A stretch of DNA of 64,000 bases from DASSQJ01 sp963726295 (GTDB taxonomy: Bacteria > Actinomycetota > Actinomycetes > Actinomycetales > Dermatophilaceae). Below, piece by piece: positions 26,143 through 36,471 of the stretch; within the stretch, counting starts at the first letter, position 1, and every line of letters begins with the position of its first letter. The DNA lies in contig CAVSBW010000012.1 of assembly GCA_963726295.1 (NCBI GenBank), positions 434,001 to 498,000 of the forward strand. The letters are read 5' to 3'. The translations under genes and the position numbers were made by a program. The notes under the pieces were generated by a model. It did no database searches and had not been told where the DNA came from. It was given only the letters and a program-made list of their open reading frames with translations.

Positions 26143-29100
26143 GGATCCACCACCTCGAGGCGGAGGCGTTCGGTCCGTTCGCCGAGCGGGTCGCCCTCGA
26201 CGTCGACGAGCTGAGCGCCGGTGGGCTCTTCCTCGTGCACGGACCCACGGGCTCGGGCAAGACCAGCCTCCTCGACGCGGTCTGCTTCGCCCTCTACGGC
26301 GACGTCCCCGGCGCCCGCCGAAAGCAGGGTCTGCGCAGCGACCACGCCGCGCCGCAGGCGGTGCCCGAGGTCGTCCTCGACATCACCGTCGGCGCCCGGC
26401 GGCTGCGCATCACCCGGTCCCCGGAGTGGCAGCGGCCCAAGCGCCGCGGCACCGGCACCACGCGCGAGCAGGCACGCGTGGTGCTGGAGGAGCACTCGGG
26501 CGCGAGGTGGAGCACCCTGAGCACCCGCAACGACGAGGTCGCCGACGTCGTCCTCGACGTCCTCGGCATGGGGCTGTCCCAGTTCGCCAAGGTCGTGCTC
26601 CTGCCCCAGGGTGACTTCGCCGCCTTCCTTCGCGCCACCCCCGAGGAGCGGCGAGAGGTCCTCGAGCGGCTCTTCGACATCGACGTCTACCGCGATGTGG
26701 AGGACTGGCTCGCCGAGCACCGGCGCGACCTGTCCGGCCGCCTCGACACCGCCCGCGCCGGGCTCACCACCGGACTCGTCCGCCTCGAGGACGCCCTGGC
26801 CGACCTCGGCGCCGTGGGAGCCGAGCCGGAGACCGAGGACCCGGTGCCCCTGGCCGACGTCCCCGTCGACGCGCTTCCGGACCGGCTCGAGGCGCTCTCC
26901 GGACGGCTCGCCGCCCGGCTGACCGCCGCCATGGCCGACACCGACGCCGCCACCGGCGCAGAGCAGGTGGCCCAGGCCTCCCTCGCCGAGGGGAAGGCCC
27001 TCGACGCCGCCCGGGCCCGCGGGCTTCAGGCGCGGGTCCGTGCCGCCGCCCTGGCGGCGGAGCAGGACGCCCACGAGGCCCGCGAGGCCACCGTGGCTGC
27101 GGCCGAGCGGGCCGCCACGGTCAGCGGGCACCTCGTCGCGCTCGAGCGGGCCGAGGCCGACGTCGCCCGCTGCGCCGACCGGGAGGCCCACCGGGCTGAC
27201 TCGGTGGCGGCGCTCGGGGTCGCCACCGACGACGTCGAGGACCGTGCCCTCGCCGAGCGGGTGCACGCGCTCGACGACACCGCGGCCGAGCTCGCTCGTC
27301 GGGGTGAGTCGGCCCGGAGCACGGCCCGCGAGGCCGTGCAGGTCGCCGAAGAGCTCGCCGCGACGACAACCCGGCTCGCCGCCACGACGGAGGACTGGGA
27401 GAAGGCGGTCGCGCAGCTCGAGGCCCGGACCCGCGCATCGGACGAGCTGGCGGCCCTGGCCGGCGAGGTCGCCGAACGCCGGCTCCGGCTGCGTGGTGCG
27501 AGCGAGCGGCTGGCCCTCCTCGACGCCGCCGACACCGACCGCGCGGCCCGGGAGGCCCTCGCACCCGCCCTGGTCACGGCCCACGATGTGCTGCTCGACG
27601 CCCAGCGGTCGCTGGACGCCCTGATGCAGGCCCGCCTGGACGGCATGGCGGCGACGCTGGCCGAGTGCCTGGCCCCGGGCGATCCGTGCCCGGTGTGCGG
27701 CAGCGCCGAGCACCCGGCGACGGCGGTGTCCGCCGAACGCGTCACGGACGAGCACCTGGCGGCCGCAGAGGCCCGTGTCGGTACCGCTCGCGCCGATCTG
27801 GCGCACCTCCAGGCCGAGGAGACCCGGCTTCTCGCGGCCGTCCAGACCCGCCTGGCCGGCCTCGACGGTGTCGAGCGACCGCTGCTCGAGGCCGAGCTCA
27901 CGGCCGCGCAGGAGGCGCTCACGGCGGCCACGGCGGCCGCCACCGCCCACGAGGGCGCCCAGCACGCGCTGCAGAGCCTGCGCGAGCGGACCGACGTCCT
28001 CGGCGCCGCACGCACCCGGCTCGACACCCGGGCCCAGGCCCTGGGCGAACGGGTCGACGAGCTCGACGCACAGGCGGTGTCCGTGGCCGACGCGCTCTCG
28101 GCCGCGCTCGACCTCCACGCCAGGTGCCCGTGCGGGTCCACCGACCCGGCCGCCCACGACCTCGTCACCGACGCAGCCGACGCCCTGATGGCCGGTCGGG
28201 CGGACCTCGACGCGGCGCACGCCCGGCGCGCGACCGCTCGGGCCGACCTCGACGCTGCCGTGACGTCGGCCGGGTTCGACGACGTCGCCGCGGTCCGAGC
28301 GGCCCGCCGTCCCGATGCCGAGGTCGCCACGCTGCGCGAGGCCGTCACCGCGCACGTGCGCGAGACCGACGCCTGCGGTGCCGTGCTCGCCGATCCCACG
28401 GTGCTCGCGGCCCTCGAGGGCGAGGCACCCGACCTCGACGCCCTCGACGCCGCCGCTCGCGCCGCCCGTACCGCGGTACGCAGCGCCGAGCGCGGCCAGG
28501 ACACGGTCGAGCGCACCGCCCAGGCCGTGGCCAGGCTGCGTCCCACCCTGGCCGCCGCCGCCGCCGACGTCGTCGGCCTCGCCGAACGCTACGCCCGGGT
28601 GCGCGAGCTGGCCGACGCCATGGCCGGCACCGGAGGCGACAACACCCTGCGGATGCGGCTCACCTCGTTCGTCCTCGCCGCCCGCCTCGAGAAGGTGGCC
28701 GTGCTCGCCAACGAGCGGCTGCGGGTCATGGGCGCCGGCCGCTACCTCCTCGAGCACACCGACGACCGCGCCGCCCGCGGAGCCCGTTCGGGCCTGGGGC
28801 TGCGGGTCCTCGACCAGTGGACCGGCCGCACCCGCGACACCGCCACGCTGTCCGGTGGCGAGTCGTTCATGGCCTCGCTCGCCCTGGCGCTGGGGCTCGC
28901 CGACGCCGTGCGCGAGGAGTCGGGCGGCCTCGACCTCGGCACCCTCATCGTCGACGAGGGGTTCGGCAGCCTCGACGAGGACAGCCTCGAGCAGGTACTC
29001 ACCGTGCTCGACGGCCTGCGTGAGGGCGGGCGGGCCGTCGGGGTCGTCAGCCACGTCGCCGACCTCCGGCACCGCATCCCGTACCAGGCGGTCGTCCACA

Positions 29101-29162
29101 AGTCCGCCACCGGCAGCACCGTCGAGGTGCGGACCGGTGCGGGGGCGTCGTCCGCCGCCTGA
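26139..29162 (+). CDS. sbcC: Exonuclease subunit SbcC (Rad50 homologue)
   Basis: 1007 aa. The N-terminal ATPase half has Walker A GPTGSGKTSLLDAVCFALYG. Long Ala/Glu/Arg-rich coiled coils flank a zinc hook, CPVCGSAEH (about residue 517), which dimerises two arms. A second CPCG motif near residue 663 is unusual and may be a secondary metal site. The C-terminal half has the signature TLSGGESFMASLALALGL and Walker B TLIVDEGFGSLDEDSLEQVL. It works with SbcD in double-strand break and hairpin processing. GTG 26139 overlaps the sbcD stop. It ends four bases before the convergent gcvP stop. Confidence 0.95.
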   Translation: MRIHHLEAEAFGPFAERVALDVDELSAGGLFLVHGPTGSGKTSLLDAVCFALYGDVPGARRKQGLRSDHAAPQAVPEVVLDITVGARRLRITRSPEWQRPKRRGTGTTREQARVVLEEHSGARWSTLSTRNDEVADVVLDVLGMGLSQFAKVVLLPQGDFAAFLRATPEERREVLERLFDIDVYRDVEDWLAEHRRDLSGRLDTARAGLTTGLVRLEDALADLGAVGAEPETEDPVPLADVPVDALPDRLEALSGRLAARLTAAMADTDAATGAEQVAQASLAEGKALDAARARGLQARVRAAALAAEQDAHEAREATVAAAERAATVSGHLVALERAEADVARCADREAHRADSVAALGVATDDVEDRALAERVHALDDTAAELARRGESARSTAREAVQVAEELAATTTRLAATTEDWEKAVAQLEARTRASDELAALAGEVAERRLRLRGASERLALLDAADTDRAAREALAPALVTAHDVLLDAQRSLDALMQARLDGMAATLAECLAPGDPCPVCGSAEHPATAVSAERVTDEHLAAAEARVGTARADLAHLQAEETRLLAAVQTRLAGLDGVERPLLEAELTAAQEALTAATAAATAHEGAQHALQSLRERTDVLGAARTRLDTRAQALGERVDELDAQAVSVADALSAALDLHARCPCGSTDPAAHDLVTDAADALMAGRADLDAAHARRATARADLDAAVTSAGFDDVAAVRAARRPDAEVATLREAVTAHVRETDACGAVLADPTVLAALEGEAPDLDALDAAARAARTAVRSAERGQDTVERTAQAVARLRPTLAAAAADVVGLAERYARVRELADAMAGTGGDNTLRMRLTSFVLAARLEKVAVLANERLRVMGAGRYLLEHTDDRAARGARSGLGLRVLDQWTGRTRDTATLSGGESFMASLALALGLADAVREESGGLDLGTLIVDEGFGSLDEDSLEQVLTVLDGLREGGRAVGVVSHVADLRHRIPYQAVVHKSATGSTVEVRTGAGASSAA

Positions 29163-29166
29163 GCGC

Positions 29167-32052
<2,886 letters not shown>

Positions 32053-32130
32053 GTGGGGGCTCACTCTCGGGCAGACGACGACGTCCTCCCCCTCTGTCAC
32101 GGCCGGTGCCGGCGCTCCAGAGGTGCCTGT

Positions 32131-32215
32131 CCCGTGCGGTCCCTGGCGCCTGAGAGGTTCTGGGGAGTGTTGCCCCTTCGGCGCCCCGGCTACGGCCGGG
32201 GACTCTCCCGCACGG
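32131..32215 (-). ncRNA. Glycine riboswitch, single aptamer, upstream of gcvP
   Basis: On the - strand the core motifs of the gcvT-type aptamer appear in order: CGGGAGAG, GGCGCCGAAGGGGCAA, then CCTCTCAGGCGCCAGGGACCG. Helix P1 is perfect: CCGTGCG (32215-32209) pairs with CGCACGG (32138-32132). A P2 stem lies between (CCCCGGC/GCCGGGG). Glycine binding probably turns gcvP on. Only one aptamer is visible, so this is the singlet rather than the tandem form. Confidence 0.9.
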
Positions 32216-32231
32216 TGTGAGCGGCAGCGCC

Positions 32232-32237
32232 AATCTA
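32232..32237 (-). promoter_or_regulatory. Candidate -10 box for the gcvP leader
   Basis: TAGATT on the - strand, ending 16 bases before riboswitch helix P1, suitably placed for a transcript starting just before the aptamer. No convincing -35 was found at the standard spacing. Confidence 0.45.
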
Positions 32238-32277
32238 GCAAGAACCCAAGGCCTGGACGGTAAGTCGGCCACCCCGA

Positions 32278-32355
32278 GCCGCGGAGTCAGGAGGATCCCG
32301 CCCACTCAGGACGGTGTGCAGCCCGGACCCCGCGAGGTCCTCCTGACTCCGCGGC
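32278..32355. terminator. 18-bp inverted repeat between merR and the gcvP leader
   Basis: GCCGCGGAGTCAGGAGGA (32278-32295) and its exact complement TCCTCCTGACTCCGCGGC (32338-32355) enclose 42 bases. It lies just past the merR stop and before the gcvP promoter. Most simply it is the merR-operon terminator, possibly working both ways. Confidence 0.5.
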
Positions 32356-32391
32356 AAGGACCGCGGGTACCGGGAGTCGCCCGGGGGTGGG

Positions 32392-32976
32392 TCAGGCCAG
32401 GCGGGCGGCGCGACGGGCGCCGAGCTCGTCACCGGGCCGCGGGTCGCCAGGGACGTCGGCCTCGGCCCGCTCGCTGGGCAGCTCGGCGAGCTCGCCCTCC
32501 ACCTCGCGCCAGACCTTGCCGACGGCGATGCCGAAAACGCCCTGGCCGCCCTGGAGCAGGTCGATGACCTCCTCCGTGGAGGTGCACTCGTAGACGGACG
32601 CGCCGTCGCTCATCAGGGTGATGCCGGCGAGGTCGTCGACGCCGCGCTCACGCAGCACCTCGATGGCGCCGCGGATCTGCTGGAGTGAGACCCCCGTGTC
32701 GAGGAGCCGCTTGACGACCTTGAGCACGAGGATGTCGCGGAAGCCGTAGAGGCGCTGGGTGCCGGACCCGCCGGCCGGACGCACGGAGGGCTCCACGAGC
32801 CCGGTCCGAGCCCAGTAGTCGAGCTGCCGGTAGGTGATGCCGGCCGCGCTGCAGGCCGTGGGACCGCGGTACCCGACCTCCTCGTCCAGCTCGGGCAGGT
32901 CGTCGGCGAACAGCATGCCCTGGGCCACCACGGGGGTGGCCTTCCCGTGCTGACGCGCCTCTCCAGTGGAGCCCAC
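32392..32976 (-). CDS. MerR family transcriptional regulator (Rv1830-like)
   Basis: 194 aa. The HTH region is GYRGPTACSAAGITYRQLDYWARTGLVEPSVRPAGGSGTQRLYGFRDILVLKVVKRLLDTG, giving the helix-turn-helix and wing of MerR proteins. A helix SLQQIRGAIEVLRERGVDDL follows, and a C-terminal part with a possible small-ligand or dimer role. Its position two genes from the ftsR homologue and next to gcvP matches Rv1830 of M. tuberculosis. GTG 32976 has AGGAGG five bases upstream. The promoter TTGACT-N17-TACTGT lies at 33095-33067 among TGTGAC repeats. Confidence 0.88.
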   Translation of the reverse strand: MGSTGEARQHGKATPVVAQGMLFADDLPELDEEVGYRGPTACSAAGITYRQLDYWARTGLVEPSVRPAGGSGTQRLYGFRDILVLKVVKRLLDTGVSLQQIRGAIEVLRERGVDDLAGITLMSDGASVYECTSTEEVIDLLQGGQGVFGIAVGKVWREVEGELAELPSERAEADVPGDPRPGDELGARRAARLA

Positions 32977-33053
32977 GCCTACCTCCTCGGTCTCGCCTGT
33001 GAGGGCGACTGTACGCCGGTAAATGACACCGGCGTCACTCGTGTCGTCACTGC

Positions 33054-33095
33054 TGTGACGGGTGTGACAGTAGAGACAGGTGTGACAACAGTCAA
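33054..33095 (-). promoter_or_regulatory. Promoter of the merR gene with TGTGAC repeats
   Basis: On the - strand TTGACT (33095-33090), 17-base spacer, TACTGT (33072-33067): a near-ideal housekeeping promoter. On the + strand TGTGAC occurs at 33054, 33063 and 33081, spaced by multiples of nine bases, within and just downstream of the promoter, which suggests an operator array. Confidence 0.6.
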
Positions 33096-33163
33096 CGACC
33101 CCCGGTCCGCTGTGGTCGCCGGCGTGTCGCCGCCCCCGCCGAGCGGCTGGTTACCCCGACTGC

Positions 33164-33655
33164 TCAGGAGTCGGTCTCGGTGTCGAAGTCGTCGGCCGAC
33201 ACGTGGTCGAGGAACTCCTTGAACTTCTCGACCTCGTCGTCCTCGTTCTCGGCCATCTCGACACCGGCCTCGGCGAGCAGTGCCTCGTCGGCGACGATGT
33301 CGGCACCAGCGCGCAGGGCGAGGGCGATGGCGTCCGAGGAGCGCGACTCGATGTCCGTGCCGCCGTCGCTGGCCCCGCCGTCGAGGTCGAGCATCGCGTG
33401 GAAGACGCCGTCCTTGAGGGCCACGATGCGGACCCTGGTCAGCGTGTGCCCGAGCTCGTCGATGACGTTGCGGAGCAGGTCGTGGGTCAGGGGCCGCGGC
33501 GGCACCACACCCTGTTGGGCGTAGGCGATGGCGGTGGCCTCGGCCGCGCCGATCCAGATGGGCAGGTAGCGGACGCCGTCGCGCTCCCGCAGGAGGACGA
33601 TCGGCTGGTTGTTGGGCATCTCGACCCGCACCCCGAGCACGTCCAGGACCTTCAC
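33164..33655 (-). CDS. Bifunctional nuclease family protein (DUF151)
   Basis: 163 aa. VKVLDVLGVRVEMPNNQPIVLLRERDG, YLPIWIGAAEATAIAYAQQGVVPPRPLTHDLL and VRIVALKDGVFHAMLDLDG with SRSSDAIALALRAGADI are the conserved DUF151 blocks. The family includes plant nucleases with RNase and DNase activity, but the bacterial role is not settled. The gene sits between the two MerR genes as in M. tuberculosis (Rv1829). GTG 33655 lies six bases after TACGGT, so it has its own leaderless promoter inside the cluster. The acidic C-terminus is probably disordered. Confidence 0.9.
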   Translation of the reverse strand: MKVLDVLGVRVEMPNNQPIVLLRERDGVRYLPIWIGAAEATAIAYAQQGVVPPRPLTHDLLRNVIDELGHTLTRVRIVALKDGVFHAMLDLDGGASDGGTDIESRSSDAIALALRAGADIVADEALLAEAGVEMAENEDDEVEKFKEFLDHVSADDFDTETDS

Positions 33656-33693
33656 GATCCCACCGTACCCCGCGCGGCTGACCGCGCCGAGGG

Positions 33694-34401
33694 TCAGCCG
33701 CCGGAGTCGCCCAGGCCTCGACGAAGCAACGCCGCGTGCAGGCTCAGGCAGAGGTGCGCGAGCTCGGCCCGCTCGCGGTCGGCGGCCGCACCCCTGCGGC
33801 CACCCACCGCCTGTTCCACCAGCCCCGCCTCGCGGTCGGCCGCGGTCCGGAAGGTGCGCAGGTGCCGGGCCTCGATGCCGAAGGCGGCCAGGCCCGCCGC
33901 AGCCCGGGCCACGCGCAGGTCCGCCTCCCCGTGGAGACCGTCGGCCTCCGCGGAGAGGAGGCCGTGTCCGGCGAGGGCGGCGACGTCTGCGGCGGCCAGG
34001 CCGGCTGCCGTGGCGAGCTCGTCGGGGGTGAGCCGGAGCGACGCACCCGACAGCAGCGCGGTGGCGTCGGGAACAGAGGGGTCGGGCGCGGGTTCGGCGG
34101 GTCGGGGCGAGAAACCGACGTCGTCGTCACCGGGGTCCAGGCCCCGGTCGATCGCCTCGAGCCGTTCGCGGATGACGCGTAGCGGCCAGAAGCGGTCCCG
34201 CTGGGCTCGCAGGACGTAGCGGATCCGCTCGACGTCGGCCTCCGCGAACTGGCGGTACCCCGACGCGGTGCGCGCGGGCGTCACGAGACCCTCGGCCTCG
34301 AGGAAGCGCACCTTGGACACGGTGACGTCCGGGAACTCCTCGGTGAGTGCGCGGACGACCGCCCCCACGGTCAGGGGACGGCCGGCGGTCGGTGCGGCCA
34401 C
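33694..34401 (-). CDS. ftsR: MerR family regulator FtsR
   Basis: 235 aa. The N-terminal HTH, LTVGAVVRALTEEFPDVTVSKVRFLEAEGLVTPARTASGYRQFAEADVERI, is the hallmark of the actinobacterial FtsR/Rv1828 group, which in Corynebacterium activates ftsZ. A longer C-terminal region with DELATAAGLAAADVAALAGHG and RHLRTFRTAADREAGLVEQAV follows and may bind a ligand. It lies immediately after garA (11-base gap) and before the DUF151 gene, the conserved order. GTG 34401 is the only start near the garA stop; no strong ribosome binding site is visible, so coupling to garA is likely. Confidence 0.9.
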   Translation of the reverse strand: MAAPTAGRPLTVGAVVRALTEEFPDVTVSKVRFLEAEGLVTPARTASGYRQFAEADVERIRYVLRAQRDRFWPLRVIRERLEAIDRGLDPGDDDVGFSPRPAEPAPDPSVPDATALLSGASLRLTPDELATAAGLAAADVAALAGHGLLSAEADGLHGEADLRVARAAAGLAAFGIEARHLRTFRTAADREAGLVEQAVGGRRGAAADRERAELAHLCLSLHAALLRRGLGDSGG

Positions 34402-34412
34402 CCGCGGCCCGG

Positions 34413-34868
34413 TCAGGCCTGGTCGGCCGCGGCGTAGAAGACGAGCCGGAACTTGCCGATCTGGACCTCGTCGCCGGTGCTGAGCACCGCCTCGTCGACG
34501 AGGTCGCGGTTGACGTACGTGCCGTTGAGCGAGCCGACGTCCTGCACGCGGAACACCCCGCCGCCACGGCGGAAGACCGCGTGCTTGCGGGAGACGGTGA
34601 CGTCGTCGAGGAAGATGTCGCTGTCGGGGTGGCGACCCGACATCACCTCGTCGTCGTCGAGGAGGAAGCGGGCGCCGGTGTTCGGGCCACGGAGGACGAC
34701 GAGGAGAGCGGTACCGGGACGGAGCGCCTCGACCGTCGCGTGGTCGGCCTTGGTGAGGGCGTGCTCGGACTCGGGCGCGGTCTCCTGCTGCTCGGTGCTC
34801 CCCACCGCCTTGAACCGCATCGTCGTCGGCTCGGGAACCGAGGTCTGCTCCTCGCGCTCGTCACTCAT
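34413..34868 (-). CDS. garA: FHA-domain regulator GarA/OdhI
   Basis: 151 aa. The C-terminal FHA domain is GARFLLDDDEVMSGRHPDSDIFLDDVTVSRKHAVF, then DVGSLNGTYVNRDLVDEAVLSTGDEVQIGKFRLVF, with the phosphopeptide-binding Arg, Ser and Asn. GarA inhibits 2-oxoglutarate dehydrogenase and regulates glutamate metabolism; phosphorylation by PknG or PknB in an N-terminal ETTS motif closes it. Here the equivalent region reads EEQTSVPEP, so the first Thr is replaced by Gln. ATG 34868 has GAGG five bases upstream. Next to gcvH and ftsR, as in mycobacteria. Confidence 0.93.
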   Translation of the reverse strand: MSDEREEQTSVPEPTTMRFKAVGSTEQQETAPESEHALTKADHATVEALRPGTALLVVLRGPNTGARFLLDDDEVMSGRHPDSDIFLDDVTVSRKHAVFRRGGGVFRVQDVGSLNGTYVNRDLVDEAVLSTGDEVQIGKFRLVFYAAADQA

Positions 34869-34905
34869 CCGGACCTCGCCTTCCCTCGTCGCCCACTGAC
34901 ACCCT

Positions 34906-34932
34906 GCGCGGTGACACGTTAGATCACCGCGC
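34906..34932. terminator. Hairpin between gcvH and garA
   Basis: GCGCGGTGA, nine-base loop, TCACCGCGC: a perfect 9-bp stem. On the - strand the loop carries TAACGT, which could be a -10 box for garA. The element could be either a terminator or an operator. Confidence 0.45.
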
Positions 34933-34940
34933 CGTCGTTT

Positions 34941-34957
34941 CCCACCCGTTGGGTGGG
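34941..34957. terminator. Triloop hairpin just after gcvH
   Basis: CCCACCC-GTT-GGGTGGG: a perfect 7-bp stem eight bases past the gcvH stop. A likely terminator or mRNA-stabilising hairpin for the gcvH operon. Confidence 0.5.
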
Positions 34958-34965
34958 GCGGGTCC

Positions 34966-35352
34966 TCAGGAGAGCTGCGAGGTGTAGGCGTCGGCGTCCA
35001 TGAGGGCGTCGACGTCGGCGGCGTCGGACGGCCGCAGCTCGTACATCCAGCCCTCGCCGTACGGGTCGTTGTTGACCAGCTCGGGGGTCGCGTCGAGCGC
35101 GCCGTTGACCGCCGTGACCTCGCCCGACACCGGTGCGTAGAGGTCGCTGACCGACTTGGTGGACTCGACCTCACCGCAGGTGTCGCCCGCGGTGACGGCG
35201 TCCCCCACGGACGGCAGGCTCACGTACACGACGTCACCGAGCGCCTCCTGCGCGAACGACGTGATGCCGATGCGCACGGTGTCGCCGTCGGGGCGCACCC
35301 ACTCGTGCTCGGCGGTGTAGCGCAGACCGGCGGGGTACTCGAGGTCGCTCAT
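34966..35352 (-). CDS. gcvH: Glycine cleavage system H protein
   Basis: 128 aa lipoyl carrier of the glycine cleavage system. RYTAEHEWVRPDGDTVRIGITSFAQEALGDVVYVSLP is the typical start. The lipoylated Lys is in CGEVESTKSVSDLYAPVSGEV (about residue 65). LVNNDPYGEGWMYELRPSD is the conserved C-terminal part. It accepts the aminomethyl group from GcvP on its lipoamide arm. ATG 35352 starts 26 bases after the DUF881 stop. It is the last gene before two hairpins, so it may end the pgsA operon. Confidence 0.96.
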   Translation of the reverse strand: MSDLEYPAGLRYTAEHEWVRPDGDTVRIGITSFAQEALGDVVYVSLPSVGDAVTAGDTCGEVESTKSVSDLYAPVSGEVTAVNGALDATPELVNNDPYGEGWMYELRPSDAADVDALMDADAYTSQLS

Positions 35353-35377
35353 GGTGCTCCAATCTCGGCCGGGGCCG

Positions 35378-36142
35378 TCAGGGGGTGGACGTGGGGACGG
35401 GTTGAGCGTACTGAGGCGTCTCGAGGCTCAGCAACGCGTCGACGTCGACCTCGTCCTGGATCTGGACATCGGCCTCCCCGCCCGCCCGGCGGACGGTGGC
35501 GGTCACCCCGCCGGGGATCTCCATGGCGCCGGCGAGCGTGTTCGCGTCGCCGATCGCGAGCAGCCGGTACGGCGGCGAGAGCACCGTCCCAGAGACCGAG
35601 AGGCCCTGGTCGGTGTCCGTGAACCAGGTGTCGGCGACAATCCGTACCTCCCCGATCTGCATCGCCTCGGCACCGGCGTTGCGCAGCTCCTCGACCGCAT
35701 CGAGGATCATCGGGGCCCTGACCTGCCCGAGCGGGTCGCGGATGGTCAAGGTGATGCCCGGTCCGGTGGCCGGAGCGGTGCCGGCGAGGATCTCGAGCGA
35801 GTCGAGGCGCTCCTGGGCGGCACGGCGCGCCTCCTCGTCGCTCGTCGTGCGGCTCTTCAGGAGGTCGAGGGATGCCTGGAGGCTGCTGATCTCCGAGGCG
35901 AGCTGCTCGCCGTCCTGGTCGACGTCGGCGAAGACCCGGACGAGCTCGTCCTCGCGCAGGTTGTCGAGTCCCTCGATGGAGGTCTGGCGCACCTGGGCGA
36001 TGATCGCGAAACCCAGCGCACCGGCGAGCAGGGCCGCCAGCAGGTTGGACCGGCTGGGACGGGGCGAACCGGCGCGACGCAACCGGGCCCAGGCGTGGCG
36101 GGCGTCGCGCGGTGGCCGCGGCTCGACATCGGTGCCACTCAT
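35378..36142 (-). CDS. DUF881 family protein (Rv1825-like)
   Basis: 254 aa with one N-terminal membrane helix (LLAALLAGALGFAIIAQVRQ), a coiled coil (EISSLQASLDLLKSRTTSDEEARRAAQERLDSLE) and a DUF881 core: GPGITLTIRD, ILDAVEELRNAGAEAMQIGEVRIVADTWF and LSPPYRLLAIGDANTLAGAMEIPGGV. The function is unknown; DUF881 proteins flank Sbp in actinobacteria and related Firmicutes proteins sit near sporulation or division genes. ATG 36142 overlaps the sbp stop (ATGA). Pairing with the other DUF881 gene suggests a membrane-linked complex outside the cytoplasm. Confidence 0.88.
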   Translation of the reverse strand: MSGTDVEPRPPRDARHAWARLRRAGSPRPSRSNLLAALLAGALGFAIIAQVRQTSIEGLDNLREDELVRVFADVDQDGEQLASEISSLQASLDLLKSRTTSDEEARRAAQERLDSLEILAGTAPATGPGITLTIRDPLGQVRAPMILDAVEELRNAGAEAMQIGEVRIVADTWFTDTDQGLSVSGTVLSPPYRLLAIGDANTLAGAMEIPGGVTATVRRAGGEADVQIQDEVDVDALLSLETPQYAQPVPTSTP

Positions 36143-36471
36143 GCGTCGAACAGGTGCCGCCGGATGGCCGCGACGTTGGAGAAGATCCGCACCCCGAGCA
36201 CGACGACGACACCGGTCGACAGCTGCGCGCCGACACCGAGCTTGTCGCCGAGGAAGACGATGAACGCCGCCACGACCACGTTGGACAGGAACGAGACCAC
36301 GAACACCTTGTCGCTGAAGATCCCGTCCAGGATGGCGCGCACACCGCCGAAGACGGCGTCCAGCGCCGCGATCACGGCGATGGGCAGGTAGGGCTGCAGC
36401 CACGCGGGCACGGCCGGCTGGAGCAGCACGCCGATGAGGATTCCGAGCGCGAGGCCGATGGCGGGGATCAC
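36139..36471 (-). CDS. sbp: Small basic protein Sbp (DUF1290)
   Basis: 110 aa with three or four hydrophobic stretches: AIGLALGILIGVLLQPAVP, YLPIAVIAALDAVFGGVRAILDG, FVVSFLSNVVVAAFIVFLGDKLG and VVVVLGVRIFSNVAAIRRHLF. The DAVFGG-RA and RIF-N-A-IRR motifs mark the DUF1290/Sbp family, described beside ftsZ in Bacillus and between two DUF881 genes in actinobacteria. The role is unknown. GTG 36471 overlaps the upstream stop, and its own stop overlaps the next start, so the three genes are tightly coupled. Confidence 0.93.
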   Translation of the reverse strand: MIPAIGLALGILIGVLLQPAVPAWLQPYLPIAVIAALDAVFGGVRAILDGIFSDKVFVVSFLSNVVVAAFIVFLGDKLGVGAQLSTGVVVVLGVRIFSNVAAIRRHLFDA

